Shown here piece by piece: positions 10,965 to 21,241 of a stretch of DNA of 64,000 nucleotides (position 1 is the first letter of the stretch; every line of letters begins with the position of its first letter). Made by a program: the position numbers and the translations under genes. A model generated the notes under the pieces. That model was not told the DNA's origin. It ran no database searches and saw only the letters and a list, made by a program, of their open reading frames with translations. Source of the DNA: Aphanomyces cochlioides (Eukaryota; Oomycota; Saprolegniomycetes; Saprolegniales; Verrucalvaceae); the NCBI GenBank assembly GCA_019828595.1, contig JAHQRK010000010.1, positions 372,001-436,000 on the forward strand. The letters run 5' to 3'.

Positions 10965-11512
10965 ACGCGATGTTACCAAGAGTTCACCAGCGGCATTGCG
11001 AAGGAAACCACAGCTAGCAGTAGATATGAATCACGTGGATGTCAGTAAACTACCAAATTGCGACGTGTTTTGAGTCTGCACTGCATGAGAGCACTGCATG
11101 GCCTGTCAGCTATCAGGACTGCAGTGTGACCGGGACGATACAAGTCAGGAACCCCATCGCATGCAAGAATAGCAGCCCACAGACGGCCCTCTGAGGTTTC
11201 GTGGCTCTCGTGCAATTCCTCGTGAATTTTATTGCATTCAACAGCTTGACGCAGCCTAAATCGACGCGCCCTCAGTCGAGAACGCCGTCTATATGAACCA
11301 GGAATTGTAAGGCAGCGGCATTAAGACCTTCATGAGGCGCATTGCCTGCGCGACTGCATCGCTTCCTCGTGCGTCCACTGGATCTACGTGGGCAAAAAAT
11401 CTAGAGGAAGTTTGACTAGAAGATATTCAAACTGACCTGGCTTGTAGAGCGTGTCCAACGACTTTATACACAGTGCGGAGTACACAGGGTGAGCCAGGAA
11501 GAGCACAATAAA
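10965..11512. other. Intergenic between convergent genes
   Basis: Shared 3' region of the secreted-protein gene (plus) and the receptor kinase (minus). No coding frame or repeat recognised. Confidence 0.4.
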
Positions 11513-13185
11513 TTACAGAAATCCCTCAATGCGGCAACGAATTTGGTACGCCGCTTGCAGGGAAGTCGGTCGATCCAGTGGATCTAATGCCATGCAGTCA
11601 CGTGCCAAGTGGACAAACCACGTTTCGCAGTCTGGTGAAAAGCTGGGAAGTAGTTCGCCTGCCATGACTTTGGCAATCAGCGCTGTGTCCTGGTATGGCT
11701 TGCCTGCTCCATTGCGCAGATCAGAGTACGGCACAATTTCCGTGTCGAGCTCGGACAAGATGACGCCAAAGCTGAACATGTCGGCGGATTCAGAGTAGTG
11801 GCCATCGACCAGCACTTCAGGGGCTATCCAGCGGTAAGTGCCAATGCCAGCAGTCAGCGTGGTCTCATCCACTTCTCGAGCAATCCCAAAGTCAGTGATC
11901 TTGGCGTTGAACTCCGCGTCTAGAAGGACATTTCGAGACTTGAGATCGCGGTAGATCACGATCGGGTCCATGGAATGCAGGAAAACGAGCGCTTCGGCAA
12001 TATTCAAAGCGCAATGGATCTTGTGCGTCCATGCGAAGCTCCGCTTTGTAATGTTGGCTTCAAAAACTTGACGTAGATTGCCACCGTCCATAAACTCTGT
12101 TAGGAGCATCATGTCGGACAGCTTGGACCAAGTCACACCGAGAAACTTGACAACGTACGGGCAGTCAATCCTACAGCATTCAACGGGTTAATCCAGAGAA
12201 CAGAGTCCAAGGGAGAGCAGTACTTGGAGACAAGGTGAATCTCGTAGATGAACTTTTCGAGATCCTGTTTGGTGGTTTTCGTCGGCAAGAGGCGCTTGAC
12301 GGCAATTTTTCCACCCAAGTATTCCCCAAGCCAGACTTCGCCATACGAGCCTTGCTCAATCATCTTGACGAGATGGACTTCGTTCCAAGCCACTCGATGT
12401 AATTCCAAGTCTAGTTTGTCCAATTCAAGCGTCTTCGCCTCTGTACTAGTCGACGACGTGGCAGTTCCAGCTCCTGAAGTTGATTTCGGCCTTTTCGCAG
12501 TATGGTTGGGCTGTGGACTGTTGAGCCTTGCGTATGGTTGATTTGACGGCAATGCTTGTGACTCCGCTACAGCGCGTCGTCTTCGCCAAATGCAGAAGAT
12601 CATAGCTGCAATAAGCAGGATAGCACCAATGGACACTCCAATAATAATCCATGTACTGGTGGATGACTTTTTGTTTGTGGCAGAACTGCTTGGAGTTAAA
12701 GCTGTGGACGGCGCGACTGGAGCTAGAGTAAATAGTGAAATCGGCGATCGCGTACTTGTTGAGATATTGAAAACACTGAATGGCGCCGTGGTGGTTTTCA
12801 CTTGGATGCCCTCGCAGACAGTGTTAAGACTGGATAAACTGACGGTTCGCCCTGTTGAAGTGTCTTTCAATGTGCACGGGGTCCCAAAAGCCGAGATCCC
12901 GGTGTCATAACTAGCTACGGTGGTCAAGACTGTCCGACACGTTTGGTCCAAGCAGTCGATTACTTTCAATTTGGCAACGTTCACTTGACGCGACGCCAGT
13001 CCTTCCAAGAGAGAGCACCCTGAAAACACACTCGACTCTCTTGCAATGCTGCTCAAGGCCACATCACATATATCCACAGACATATCTTGCAAAAACGCTC
13101 TAATGGCTCCAGTGGTAGCGACTTTGCGGAGATTCCAAGGCAAGGCTTGACGACAATGAAAATCCACTTTCAGTCCGATTTGCAT
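11513..13185 (-). CDS. Receptor-like tyrosine-kinase-like (TKL) Ser/Thr kinase
   Basis: Two exons, 13185-12224 and 12170-11513, with a 53-nt intron (12171-12223), give 539 aa. Residues 1-178 are a Cys-containing, Ser/Thr-rich presumed extracellular part. Residues about 179-200 are a transmembrane helix followed by R-R-R-R. The kinase domain runs from about 268 to 537: glycine loop E-Q-G-S-Y-G-E-V, Lys297 in I-A-V-K, Glu315 on helix C, Y394-R-D396-L-K-S-R-N catalytic loop (Tyr replaces the usual His), D-F-G-I-A-R and W-I-A-P-E. The first glycine of the G-x-G-x-x-G loop is Gln. No signal peptide or LRR is visible at the N-terminus, so an upstream exon may be missing or the ectodomain truncated. 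Role inferred: membrane receptor signalling with cytoplasmic phosphorylation. Confidence 0.82.
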
Positions 13186-13205
13186 TCTCCAAGGTGCTTT
13201 TTTTT

Positions 13206-13240
13206 AGTATACTTATATATTTAATCTATTTAAGTATACT
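13206..13240. repeat. Short AT-rich inverted repeat (hairpin)
   Basis: AGTATACTTA at 13206-13215 is the exact reverse complement of 13231-13240, with a 15-nt AT loop. It sits just upstream of the receptor kinase start and between it and the Crypton gene end. Confidence 0.5.
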
Positions 13241-13341
13241 CAAATTTTGGAGTGGAATTTTTAATTTATATAATGACGGCAGGTGTGATTGACTTGAAAT
13301 CACAAACAATCAGGAAAGTTCATTGGTTAATTATGCTCTTA

Positions 13342-15495
13342 TTACTGACGAATGGAAACGACATGTTGCTTTTTGAACGCACAGAGGACATTGTACAATC
13401 TGCCGTTAGTGATGTCGTCGACTCGCCGAGTGGGTTTGGATCCGTAGAGCAGGCTTATCACTTCAGCGTATGCAATCTCATATATTCCATCAACCTGACC
13501 AACGTGTAGGCTATTTATGCCCGATATACCGAGTGGGAGCTTGATTTTGCTGTCAACGAAGGCCACCACAGCCTTGGCGCGACTATATCGCATGTGGTGT
13601 GGTTTCTTTATATCAGCCCTTTTTACCAAATCCTTATAGGGACGAATATGAGCACATTCGTCTCCAAAATGCCAAAGCTCCCAAAGTTTTTTCACGGTCA
13701 AGTGTGAAGGAAAATTCCATCCTGGGGGCACAAAATGACAGATGAGTCCGTCATTCCAGCACCAGGTTTTCCATTTATCAACGACAGGTGACTCAATTTG
13801 TGTAGGGGCAACAGTATTGCCAGCCGTATTGAATTGCCGCATACTCTCAAGTAAGCTTTGTCTTAGTTCTGCAAATCTCGAATCAATGTCTCTGATAGTT
13901 ATTGGTGCAACTCCATCCACAACGAAGTTTTGCTTAATCTCTTCAACCACCCTCGATGCAATCAAATTTTGCATTGATTCAGAAAGATCGGAAACAAACG
14001 TAGATATGCTTGACTTGAGAGAGTTTAATTCACATACTAGCGCATTTACTTTGGCAGCAATAGCTAAATGTGGTGGTACACCAGTAGATTTAATTCCCAA
14101 TTCTGGAGATATCCCAATGTAAATACGTGTTTTGTGGCGCAAACTATTGAGCAAATTGTTGTGTGTAAAGACTCTTGATGAAAACAAAGGATGCGACAAT
14201 TCCAGCTTTGACCTAAGATAATCTTCATGACGAATGAGCGATGCCAACAAGAATGGACATGCCGTTTTTAGTCCATGTGGATAATTATCAAAGCCGGGGA
14301 CAATCGTACACCAATGTTTAAGATCCATCAGAGATAGAAGTTCGTTAGAAAAGTGTGGACGTAAACAAGCAAAACTCTCATCGTTAAATGGTAGTCCACA
14401 CACCATGCGACCACATAATTGATCTGCGCCTTCTCCAAAGTGAATGTATCTGTCTTTTAATTTTACTAAGCTTTGCCCCATGCGCAAAAATACAGAAACA
14501 GGATTGGGGTCATTGATCTGCCCAAGGGCATAAGTACTACTTCCTTTGCGTAAACTGTGTGTGCCAATTTCATTTGCTGGACAGCCTAGAGCATGCCTGC
14601 CATCATCTCCCAAATTATCAAGAACGCGTCGAAGTATTTTGCCAAATCTATTTTTGCTGTCAGTGCCACAAAACAACTGATGGAGAACTTTCGATGAATG
14701 ATTTTCACGGCAAAATAGCAAAACAGCAAGGGCAAGGATAGGACATTGGTGTGGCTCGTATGGGTTAGCGTAAATATGCTTTCCAAATTTATCTGCACCC
14801 GTTTGGTCGCCTTTATGGCCCTGCTCCTCAATAATTAATGCATCTTCTTGCCAATCTAAATGCTGGAGCATAATAGAATCGACGGAGTCACTTCTGCTCA
14901 TCAAATTCCACATTAAAACAAAATAGGGCCATGCAAAAAGGGTAGTTGACCATGATTGACCACTGCTCTCTGGACAAAGCTGCATCAAGTGTAGAGCCAA
15001 AAAGGAATATCCTGTCGACTTCAAATGGGGCTTTCCTTCCATGACGTCCATCAAGCCACGTTTTTTCAAGTCATTTATCAATTTTTCATAGCCATCAAGC
15101 ATAATTTTCAATTCAGTATTCAATGTAGGATCCAACTCAAGTGACTGGGCCTCATACAAATCAACTAAAGCACTACGATATCCCTTAATACATGATGATG
15201 ACAAAGGTGTAACCGTTTTCGTGTTGCTTTCGTCGCATTGCGATGCATCCTTACATATGTCGCCAAAAAAACCTAAGACAGCATCGTTCGGCAGCGGAAT
15301 TTTAACGCGATTCTCGAGCTCGTCGACTGTATCAGGATAATTACTGCTCAACCACGTCATCATGCGATTGGTCTTAGACTTGTACGTAAGCTTTGTACTG
15401 TCATTTGTTCTCTTTTGCTTGAGCTTCAGAGCGACTGCAGACGGATCTTCTGTCGCCTCGATTGCTACGGGATGTCTCTTCTGACCTCTTGGCAT
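13342..15495 (-). mobile_element. Crypton tyrosine-recombinase transposase, intact ORF
   Basis: Single 717-aa frame. The start is the ATG at 15495 (M-P-R-G-Q-K-R-H-P); a longer frame to 15594 lacks an ATG in good context. The central region has the tyrosine-recombinase core: Arg in L-M-S-R-S-D-S-V, a Lys-rich hairpin segment (G-H-K-G-D-Q), H-S-L-R-K-G-S-S-T-Y, and the candidate nucleophile Tyr in L-K-D-R-Y-I-H-F. The C-terminus (W-K-T-W-C-W, then P-P-G-W-N-F-P, L-W-E-L-W-H-F-G, R-P-Y-K-D-L) resembles the GCR1_C DNA-binding domain typical of Cryptons. Cryptons move as DNA by site-specific recombination and have no TIRs, so the element borders cannot be set here. No stop or frameshift is seen over 2.1 kb, consistent with recent activity. 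Confidence 0.82.
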
Positions 15496-16537
15496 TGCCT
15501 GTAAAACAAAAATGGCCAATGAGACACCCCGGTAGATCCGTGATTCAACGAAATCACACATGGCAAGAATCTTACAACCCGAACAAGAGTACACTTAAAT
15601 TAAGTCATTTGGAGACGTATCGAATCTAGATTCACGTCAAGTGTGATTGAAGAAATATCACATCCAATACAAATTCTGAATTGAATAATCACACATGCAG
15701 CAGATATTGTAATTTCGGTAGGTAAATTTGAATTTGCTTTTATAAGGTAATTAAATTACAGCACTTTGCACTTTTTCCTGGATTGATTGCTGAAATTCAA
15801 CATCAAACAGGGCCTTAAGACGTTGATCAAAATGTGTGTTTGCTCTTTGGCCATGGACTAGCCTAACTGGCCATGCAAATTCGTGGCATTGACCTATGCT
15901 GCCAGCCAATTCCCCACCGGAGAACCTGTTGAGTTCCGACGATTTTGCGTCCAATTTTCATCACAGGAAACGAGTGTCGTGCAAAAGTTGGCTTGAATAT
16001 GTATTTCGATGCAATGATATCGGATATGAATACCAAGTCTGGGAAGAAATTGACATTGCTTTGTTGCAGAAGCTTGTTGCATCCATGCCTCATCGTTGTA
16101 CCGACGTCGTTGCGAGTAAGGGTAGAAAAATTAAGTATCAATGTAAATACATTATTCAAACGAGTGTCGTGCAAAAGTTAGCTTGAATATCGATGCAAAT
16201 CGCCACATTGGGCACCCTAGATTCGACTAAGTAGAGCGATAAATATCGAGAGAAAGACATGAAAAAGGTGGACAAACAAGAAAGCCGTCATTCGTGGTAA
16301 GCAATGGCTGTTGCCTCTGAGCTCAAATGCTCTTGAACAAATCGACGTTTGACCTCGTTTGGGCAGTCTGTTTGTGCTTCCAGAGAAGATCATCTGGGAC
16401 TAACAAGAGCTGAGTGAAGGCGATGAAAGCATTTGTCAGGTTAATAAATATTTTGTGTAAAATGGTGTCGACTGTTCGGATCACATGCACTATGTAGCGA
16501 CACTCGTCGCATCGCAACGTGTGGAGTACCCTGGGAG
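15496..16537. other. Non-coding region with a 33-bp direct repeat
   Basis: No gene recognised. Positions 15968-16000 and 16158-16190 are the same 33 bases with one mismatch (core CGAGTGTCGTGCAAAAGTT), 190 bp apart. This may be a small duplication or a border of the neighbouring Crypton. Confidence 0.5.
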
Positions 16538-17038
16538 TCACCCTTCACTGCATTGTAGCTGAGCTGGGAGGAGGAATTCCAACATGGAACATTCTTCGTC
16601 GGTGAACTGAATCGGGCTGTCGTCCGACAAGTCTAAATCCCATCCATGACCGAATCCCTCTGCGGCGTGGCGCTTGCAGCAGCCTTTAATTCGACTGTAG
16701 TTGTCGCAGCCGTCGACGTTGCATTTTTTTCCACCTCCGTGCTTTGTACACCGGCGTCGGTAATGTGCAATCCGATCGCATCCTTGAATTTGACAGTAAC
16801 GTTTCACGGGGGGAGGGCCGTGCTTGGAGCAGTACCCTTGCTTTCTGGCGTTGGCGAAGCAATTGGGTTCGAGGCACTGACGCTTACCGCCATGGCGGAC
16901 ACAGTAGCCCCTGGCGTAGATTTGATTGCGGCAGTTAGGAGCAGAGCATGGCATGCGGCTCTTGTGTTTGATGCATTTGCCCTCAATGTAGGGTGGATTC
17001 TCGCAGCCTTGGACGAAGCATGTGATCGTCGCTTCCAT
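16538..17038 (-). CDS. Five-repeat Cys3His zinc-finger protein
   Basis: Intronless, 166 aa, from the ATG at 17038. Five consecutive units follow the pattern C-x4-C-x9-C-x2-H: C-F-V-Q-G-C to C-I-K-H; C-S-A-P-N-C to C-V-R-H-G-G; C-L-E-P-N-C to C-S-K-H-G; C-Q-I-Q-G-C to C-T-K-H-G-G; C-N-V-D-G-C to C-K-R-H. An acidic C-terminal tail follows (D-L-D-L-S-D-D-S, then D-E-E-C). These repeats are common in oomycete proteins often auto-annotated as WRKY19-like, although no WRKY domain is present. The basic finger block plus acidic tail suggests a nucleic-acid-binding regulator; this is inference. Confidence 0.78.
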   Translation of the reverse strand: MEATITCFVQGCENPPYIEGKCIKHKSRMPCSAPNCRNQIYARGYCVRHGGKRQCLEPNCFANARKQGYCSKHGPPPVKRYCQIQGCDRIAHYRRRCTKHGGGKKCNVDGCDNYSRIKGCCKRHAAEGFGHGWDLDLSDDSPIQFTDEECSMLEFLLPAQLQCSEG

Positions 17039-17039
17039 C

Positions 17040-17054
17040 AAAAATGAAAAGTGA
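17040..17054 (-). promoter_or_regulatory. Inr/FPR-like element before the zinc-finger gene
   Basis: On the minus strand TCACTTTTCATTTTT, similar to TCATTYY-N-CAWTTT, ends directly before the ATG at 17038. The spacing is very short, so the transcription start would be almost at the start codon. Confidence 0.35.
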
Positions 17055-17147
17055 CGAGAGAAGACCGAAAGGACGAAGAGAGCGACGTGAATGATGGTTT
17101 CGTCTTGGTCTCTGGACGATTAGGGGGCATTGTTGGGTGGTCGTTGC

Positions 17148-17438
17148 TTATTTCGACGATGTACAATGAAGGTCGCAACCGTCCAATGATGGTCCTAGTA
17201 TACAAACTTTCAGTCTAACAACTGTACCACCAAAATGGAATGTGACAAACGACGTTTCCTGGCCTCTAGCGTCAGCCCGTGAAGACGACATGGCACCCGA
17301 GAGAGCAAACAGGGCATTGTAGACCATTGGTTTTTGTTTTAGCTGCTTAAATCTAATTCGGATGGTTGGGACCGAAATGCTCGGCAAGGTTTGAACAAGC
17401 TGTTTACCTTGGTACAGTAAATATTTTAGTGTGGTCAT
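17148..17438 (-). CDS. Possible small protein, 96 aa
   Basis: ATG-started frame, M-T-T-L-K-Y-L-L-Y-Q-G-K at the N-terminus, then V-P-T-I-R-I-R-F at residues 23-30. The N-terminal half looks like a short mitochondrial-type basic protein; the C-terminal half has no recognisable feature and could belong to a wrongly read intron or UTR. It faces away from the JmjC gene, with about 360 bp between them. I do not recognise the family. Confidence 0.3.
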   Translation of the reverse strand: MTTLKYLLYQGKQLVQTLPSISVPTIRIRFKQLKQKPMVYNALFALSGAMSSSRADARGQETSFVTFHFGGTVVRLKVCILGPSLDGCDLHCTSSK

Positions 17439-17801
17439 GGGGCATCTGGTCCGTCTGATACGTGTGGTCTCAGCATGCATTTGCTTGTCTGTTTCAAGCC
17501 ACAAACTTGGCATGGCTATATTTCCATCGTACAGGTTCGATAGACACTTTTGAGAAATGGCTCCGAACTTATTTCCGAGTCTATTTAGCTAGTCAGCCCA
17601 GCCAGGCTGTCATGTTGACGAGAACCTCCGAGAGACTGACCAGAGCGTGAAGCTTAAGATGAGATGCCACACTTGTGAAGGCGGCAAACTCAACTATCAC
17701 TGCATCAACTGCTTCTCCAAGTTGCGGGCAATGTGAAAAGTGTGGAATGTTATCCGGAAATGTGCTGAGATGCTTATCCGGATCGATAAGTTTGAAGTTG
17801 G

Positions 17802-19112
17802 ATGGAAGAGTTCTTGTTGGAGCGAGCACGGCAAAGCATCGAGGCGTCAGAATGGGAGAAAGGAAAGCCGTTTGCGGAAGAGGCGGTGCATCGAATATGG
17901 GATCGACTTCATCTCGACAAGTGGAACAACGTAGATCCAAAGTGGCGTCTTTACTTTGCGGAAGCGTGCAAACTCTTGGCAGAATGTCAACTCCACACTC
18001 CAGCAGGATCGCGCGAACAGCAAATCCAAGCAGCGATTCAGACGTTGGATACAGGCTTGCTGATGGCAGGTCCGTATGGAAGAGATCTTCACTCTTTGAT
18101 GAATGGCTTGGTCGAAGAGGCAGCGTCACAGCTTTCAACACACGGGAACGAGCAACCATCGCGAAAACGCATATGCCCGAGCAGTCCCCTGGAGACTTTG
18201 CCATGGACACAAGACAATCCTTTATGCACTCCTCTAAAGCGAATACCTCCACCAGCTATGCACGAATTCCTCAACGAGTACATGCGCAACAACCAGCCAG
18301 TCATCATTACAGGTTTTGTCCTGCAGTCTATTGAGCTCACTTGGCATGTAGGGGCCATGGATCATTGGCCAGCGATGGGAAAGACCCACGAGGGTTCAAG
18401 AAGTTGGGCAGACTTAGATTACCTTCGACGAGTCGCTGGCATGCGCACTGTTCCAATTGAAGTAAGCATTCCAAGGTTTTTAAGTTGCCAAGAACTGACC
18501 ACGGGGTAGATTGGATCGAGCTACCTCGACGACAACTGGTCTCAGTCTCTCATGCCCTTGAAAGACTTCATCGATCAGTACGTCCTCAAGCCTTCCTCGT
18601 CTTCGCCTCGTGGATATTTGGCCCAACACGCCTTGTTTGAACAGGTACTCACCACAACAGGAGCTTCATGAGGCAATTAATTTGCGTAGATCCCGTCTTT
18701 GCGCAAAGATATTTTGATCCCGGACTACTGTGCTCTGAGTCTTTGTGATGACGATGACAATGTCGACGAAGTGGTCGTGAATGCGTGGTTTGGTCCAGTC
18801 AAGACGATCTCGCCTTTGCACTTTGATCCATCGCAAAATTTGCTGTGCCAAGTCGTCGGGTCCAAGTACATTCGACTCTACGACAAAAAGTACTCGGACA
18901 ATCTGTACCCCGTCAAGGGACTTCTTTCGAATACAAGTCAAGTTCAAGTTGAGGATGTCGATGAGACTGCATTTCCGCTTTTCTCCACCACGCCGTACTG
19001 GGAATGCATCCTCGGGCCAGGCGAAATGCTCTACATTCCACCAAAATGCTGGCACTACATCAAGTCGCTCACAGTGAGCTTTTCAGTTAGTTGTTGGTGG
19101 AACTGTAGATGA
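17802..19112 (+). CDS. KDM8/JMJD5-like JmjC 2-oxoglutarate oxygenase
   Basis: Exons 17802-18312, 18352-18461, 18510-18644 and 18690-19112 total 1,179 nt, 392 aa; introns are 39, 48 and 45 nt. An N-terminal helical region (about 1-145) precedes the JmjC domain. Diagnostic segments are P-V-I-I-T-G, W-x-x-L-D-Y-L, R-T-V-P-I-E-I-G-S-S-Y, R-G-Y-L-A-Q-H-A-L-F-E-Q-I-P, N-A-W-F-G-P, and Y-I-P-P-K-C-W-H-Y. The Fe(II) triad is His296-x-Asp298 and His374. The KDM8/JMJD5 family carries out protein hydroxylation (arginyl hydroxylase activity is reported for human JMJD5), in nucleus and cytosol. The C-terminus S-F-S-V-S-C-W-W-N matches the family end. The gene converges on SAS-6, about 108 bp between stops. 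Confidence 0.92.
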
Positions 19113-19220
19113 ATAAACCACGGAACTTTTGAGTTTGATTTCATTCAATGCGTCATGCCAAAGGAGACGTCCCATATCTTCTAGCTATCCCACCATTTTC
19201 GTTCTACACGTTTCAGATAA

Positions 19221-21216
19221 TTAGAAAGAATTGAAGAGGGGATGTCGTACTACTGATGACGTCGGATTTGCTGTTGGCGGCTGAAATGTAAATGCTGTCG
19301 AGTAGGCTGTTCGCTTGTGTGACGTGAGCTGGGCTTCATTGATTTCTTTGTTGAGCCACGAAATGACTATGCACACAGTCACAACCACAGCGTCGGAAGG
19401 AATAAATACCTTGTTGATTTGAAGCCAATAATTTATTACTTTCTTCGAGCTTCCGTGCGAATTCGTTGTTCTTATTTTGCAGGAGGGAAATTTGATCATC
19501 GCGGAGGGCTAGTTCATTCTTCAGTGCTTTGAGCTGCTGCGCAAGTTCATCTCGTTGCAGTTGCTTCTCTTGGACAATCTACAGACAAAACTTTGAAAAC
19601 TTTGCTTTGGAAATTTTATACGAGTTCTTGCTGTTTCAAGATTCTCGATTTCATTTTCAACTTGCTCTTGAATGCTTGGTTTTCTTGCTGAATGTGCTCA
19701 ATAATTTGATTTCCCTGTCAAATCGCAATAAGGTCTCTATTCAAGAGTTTGTTGCGCAAACCTTGTTAATCTCAGCGATGCTCAATTCCAATTTCTGTTG
19801 CATTGTATTGTGATTTGCTTTGTACATTTTTAAAGTCTCTTCAATCTCAAGCTAGTCACGTGAGATGAAAGTAAGAATCGATGAAAATGTACCTTGTGAT
19901 TCGTTGCGCTTTGCAATAATTCTGATGTCTTTTGAATGACTTCTTCTTTATCCAAGACCTGCTGCTTGAGCGCCGCCAAGCGTAACTCATTTTGTGCTAG
20001 CAGCTTGTCCTACAGGCATGTGACTCCGAAGGAAGCAATCCGAAGACACCCACTTTGGCAAATACGTCTTGATCCAACAATTTATTTTGTTCCTTCATCC
20101 TTTGGATTTCGGTCCCATTGGATTGATTCGACTTTTCGAGCTCGGCAATTTGAATATCCATCTGCTCAATCCTCATTTCGTTCTGGTACTTTAATTTAGA
20201 GAGTGATTGAATAGTAGCTTCATGCTCGGCAATCTTAGCTTGGAGTCGATCAATCTAAATCCTGTTACTTCAGCCTCGCATGGCAAACAAACCTCATCTT
20301 TTGAAGCAGCTTGCAACATTTCAATCTTATTTGTGTACATGCGTTCAGTTTCGTGCAGAGTCTTGAGTGCTGATTCTTTCTTCTCCTGGCATGAGAAAAC
20401 GTTCATCGAAAAAATGTACCTGAGTGGTCAATTCGTCGGAAAATTGCATTTTCGCTGCATTCATTTGCTCGGCGTGCAGTTGTCTAGCTTGGTCCACCTC
20501 CTTCTGCAAAGCTACTTCGGAGGCCTTGGTAGCTTTCAAGTCATCCGTTGTAGTGGTCAAGTCTTCGATCAAATGCTGCTTTTCATGCTGTCGAGAAAGT
20601 CACGGGAAGGCAATGAGAGAAGTATGATACCGTAGTTTGACGCAGTCGAGCAGCCAAATACAGCTTGACTTCTGCGTCGTCACCTGGTGTAAATTGCAAC
20701 GACAAGTGAGTCAATCGCTTGAAAGCATTGGTCTCAACGATACTGAATGTGCTCTGACCATTCATGTGTTGGTCGTTGGTGTTGAGCACTGCGAGATAGC
20801 TCAATGGAGCTTGACCTTCAGGTCGGTGGTTGGACGACGATTCATGCAACAGCGTTGGTTTAGCAAGGCAGCACGTCAACAGGTCCATGAAATTGGTTGC
20901 AAATTTGGGAAAATCGACGAGAAGTCGCTGTTGGTGTTTAAGATCGTGGAATTCTTCTTCGGACACACTCCAAACATACAAGAAGAATGTCTCGAGCTCA
21001 TCATCGTCTGTCACTTCGATGCGAAGCACTCGTTCTTTTTGATTGCTGTTCAAAGTCTACGTCATTTGTCAAGCAATATGGGTTTCAATCTCGTACTCGC
21101 TGTCCATTCAGCATGCGAATCGTTAGAAACGTATGTCGCTCGTCTCGTTCTGGTTGCTGCACGAGCACGCGGACTTTGCCGTCGAAGAGCGGCATTTCTC
21201 GGTCAAATTCGTCCAT
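19221..21216 (-). CDS. SAS6: SAS-6 centriole cartwheel protein, ten exons
   Basis: Exons on the minus strand: 21216-21097, 21056-20631, 20587-20420, 20385-20293, 20254-20054, 20009-19893, 19851-19762, 19714-19622, 19578-19410 and 19366-19221, total 1,623 nt, 540 aa; most introns are about 40-50 nt. The N-terminal head carries the PISA motif region: F-F-L-Y-V-W-S-V-S-E-E-E-F, L-K-H-Q-Q-R-L-L-V-D-F, then V-E-T-N-A-F-K-R-L-T-H-L and P-G-D-D-A-E-V-K. A continuous coiled coil follows, and near its end V-I-S-W-L-N-K-E-I-N-E-A-Q-L, a conserved SAS-6 tail motif. SAS-6 dimers form the nine-fold cartwheel that templates centrioles and basal bodies, which fits an organism with flagellate zoospores. Confidence 0.93.
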
Positions 21217-21227
21217 GTGCTTGGATT

Positions 21228-21241
21228 CAAATTCGGAAATG
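21228..21241 (-). promoter_or_regulatory. Inr/FPR-like core promoter of SAS-6
   Basis: Minus-strand CATTTCCGAATTTG matches the oomycete CATTYY-N-(C/A)AWTTT pattern, 11 bp upstream of the SAS-6 ATG at 21216. A CCAAT box lies further up, near 21273-21277 on the minus strand. Confidence 0.5.
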
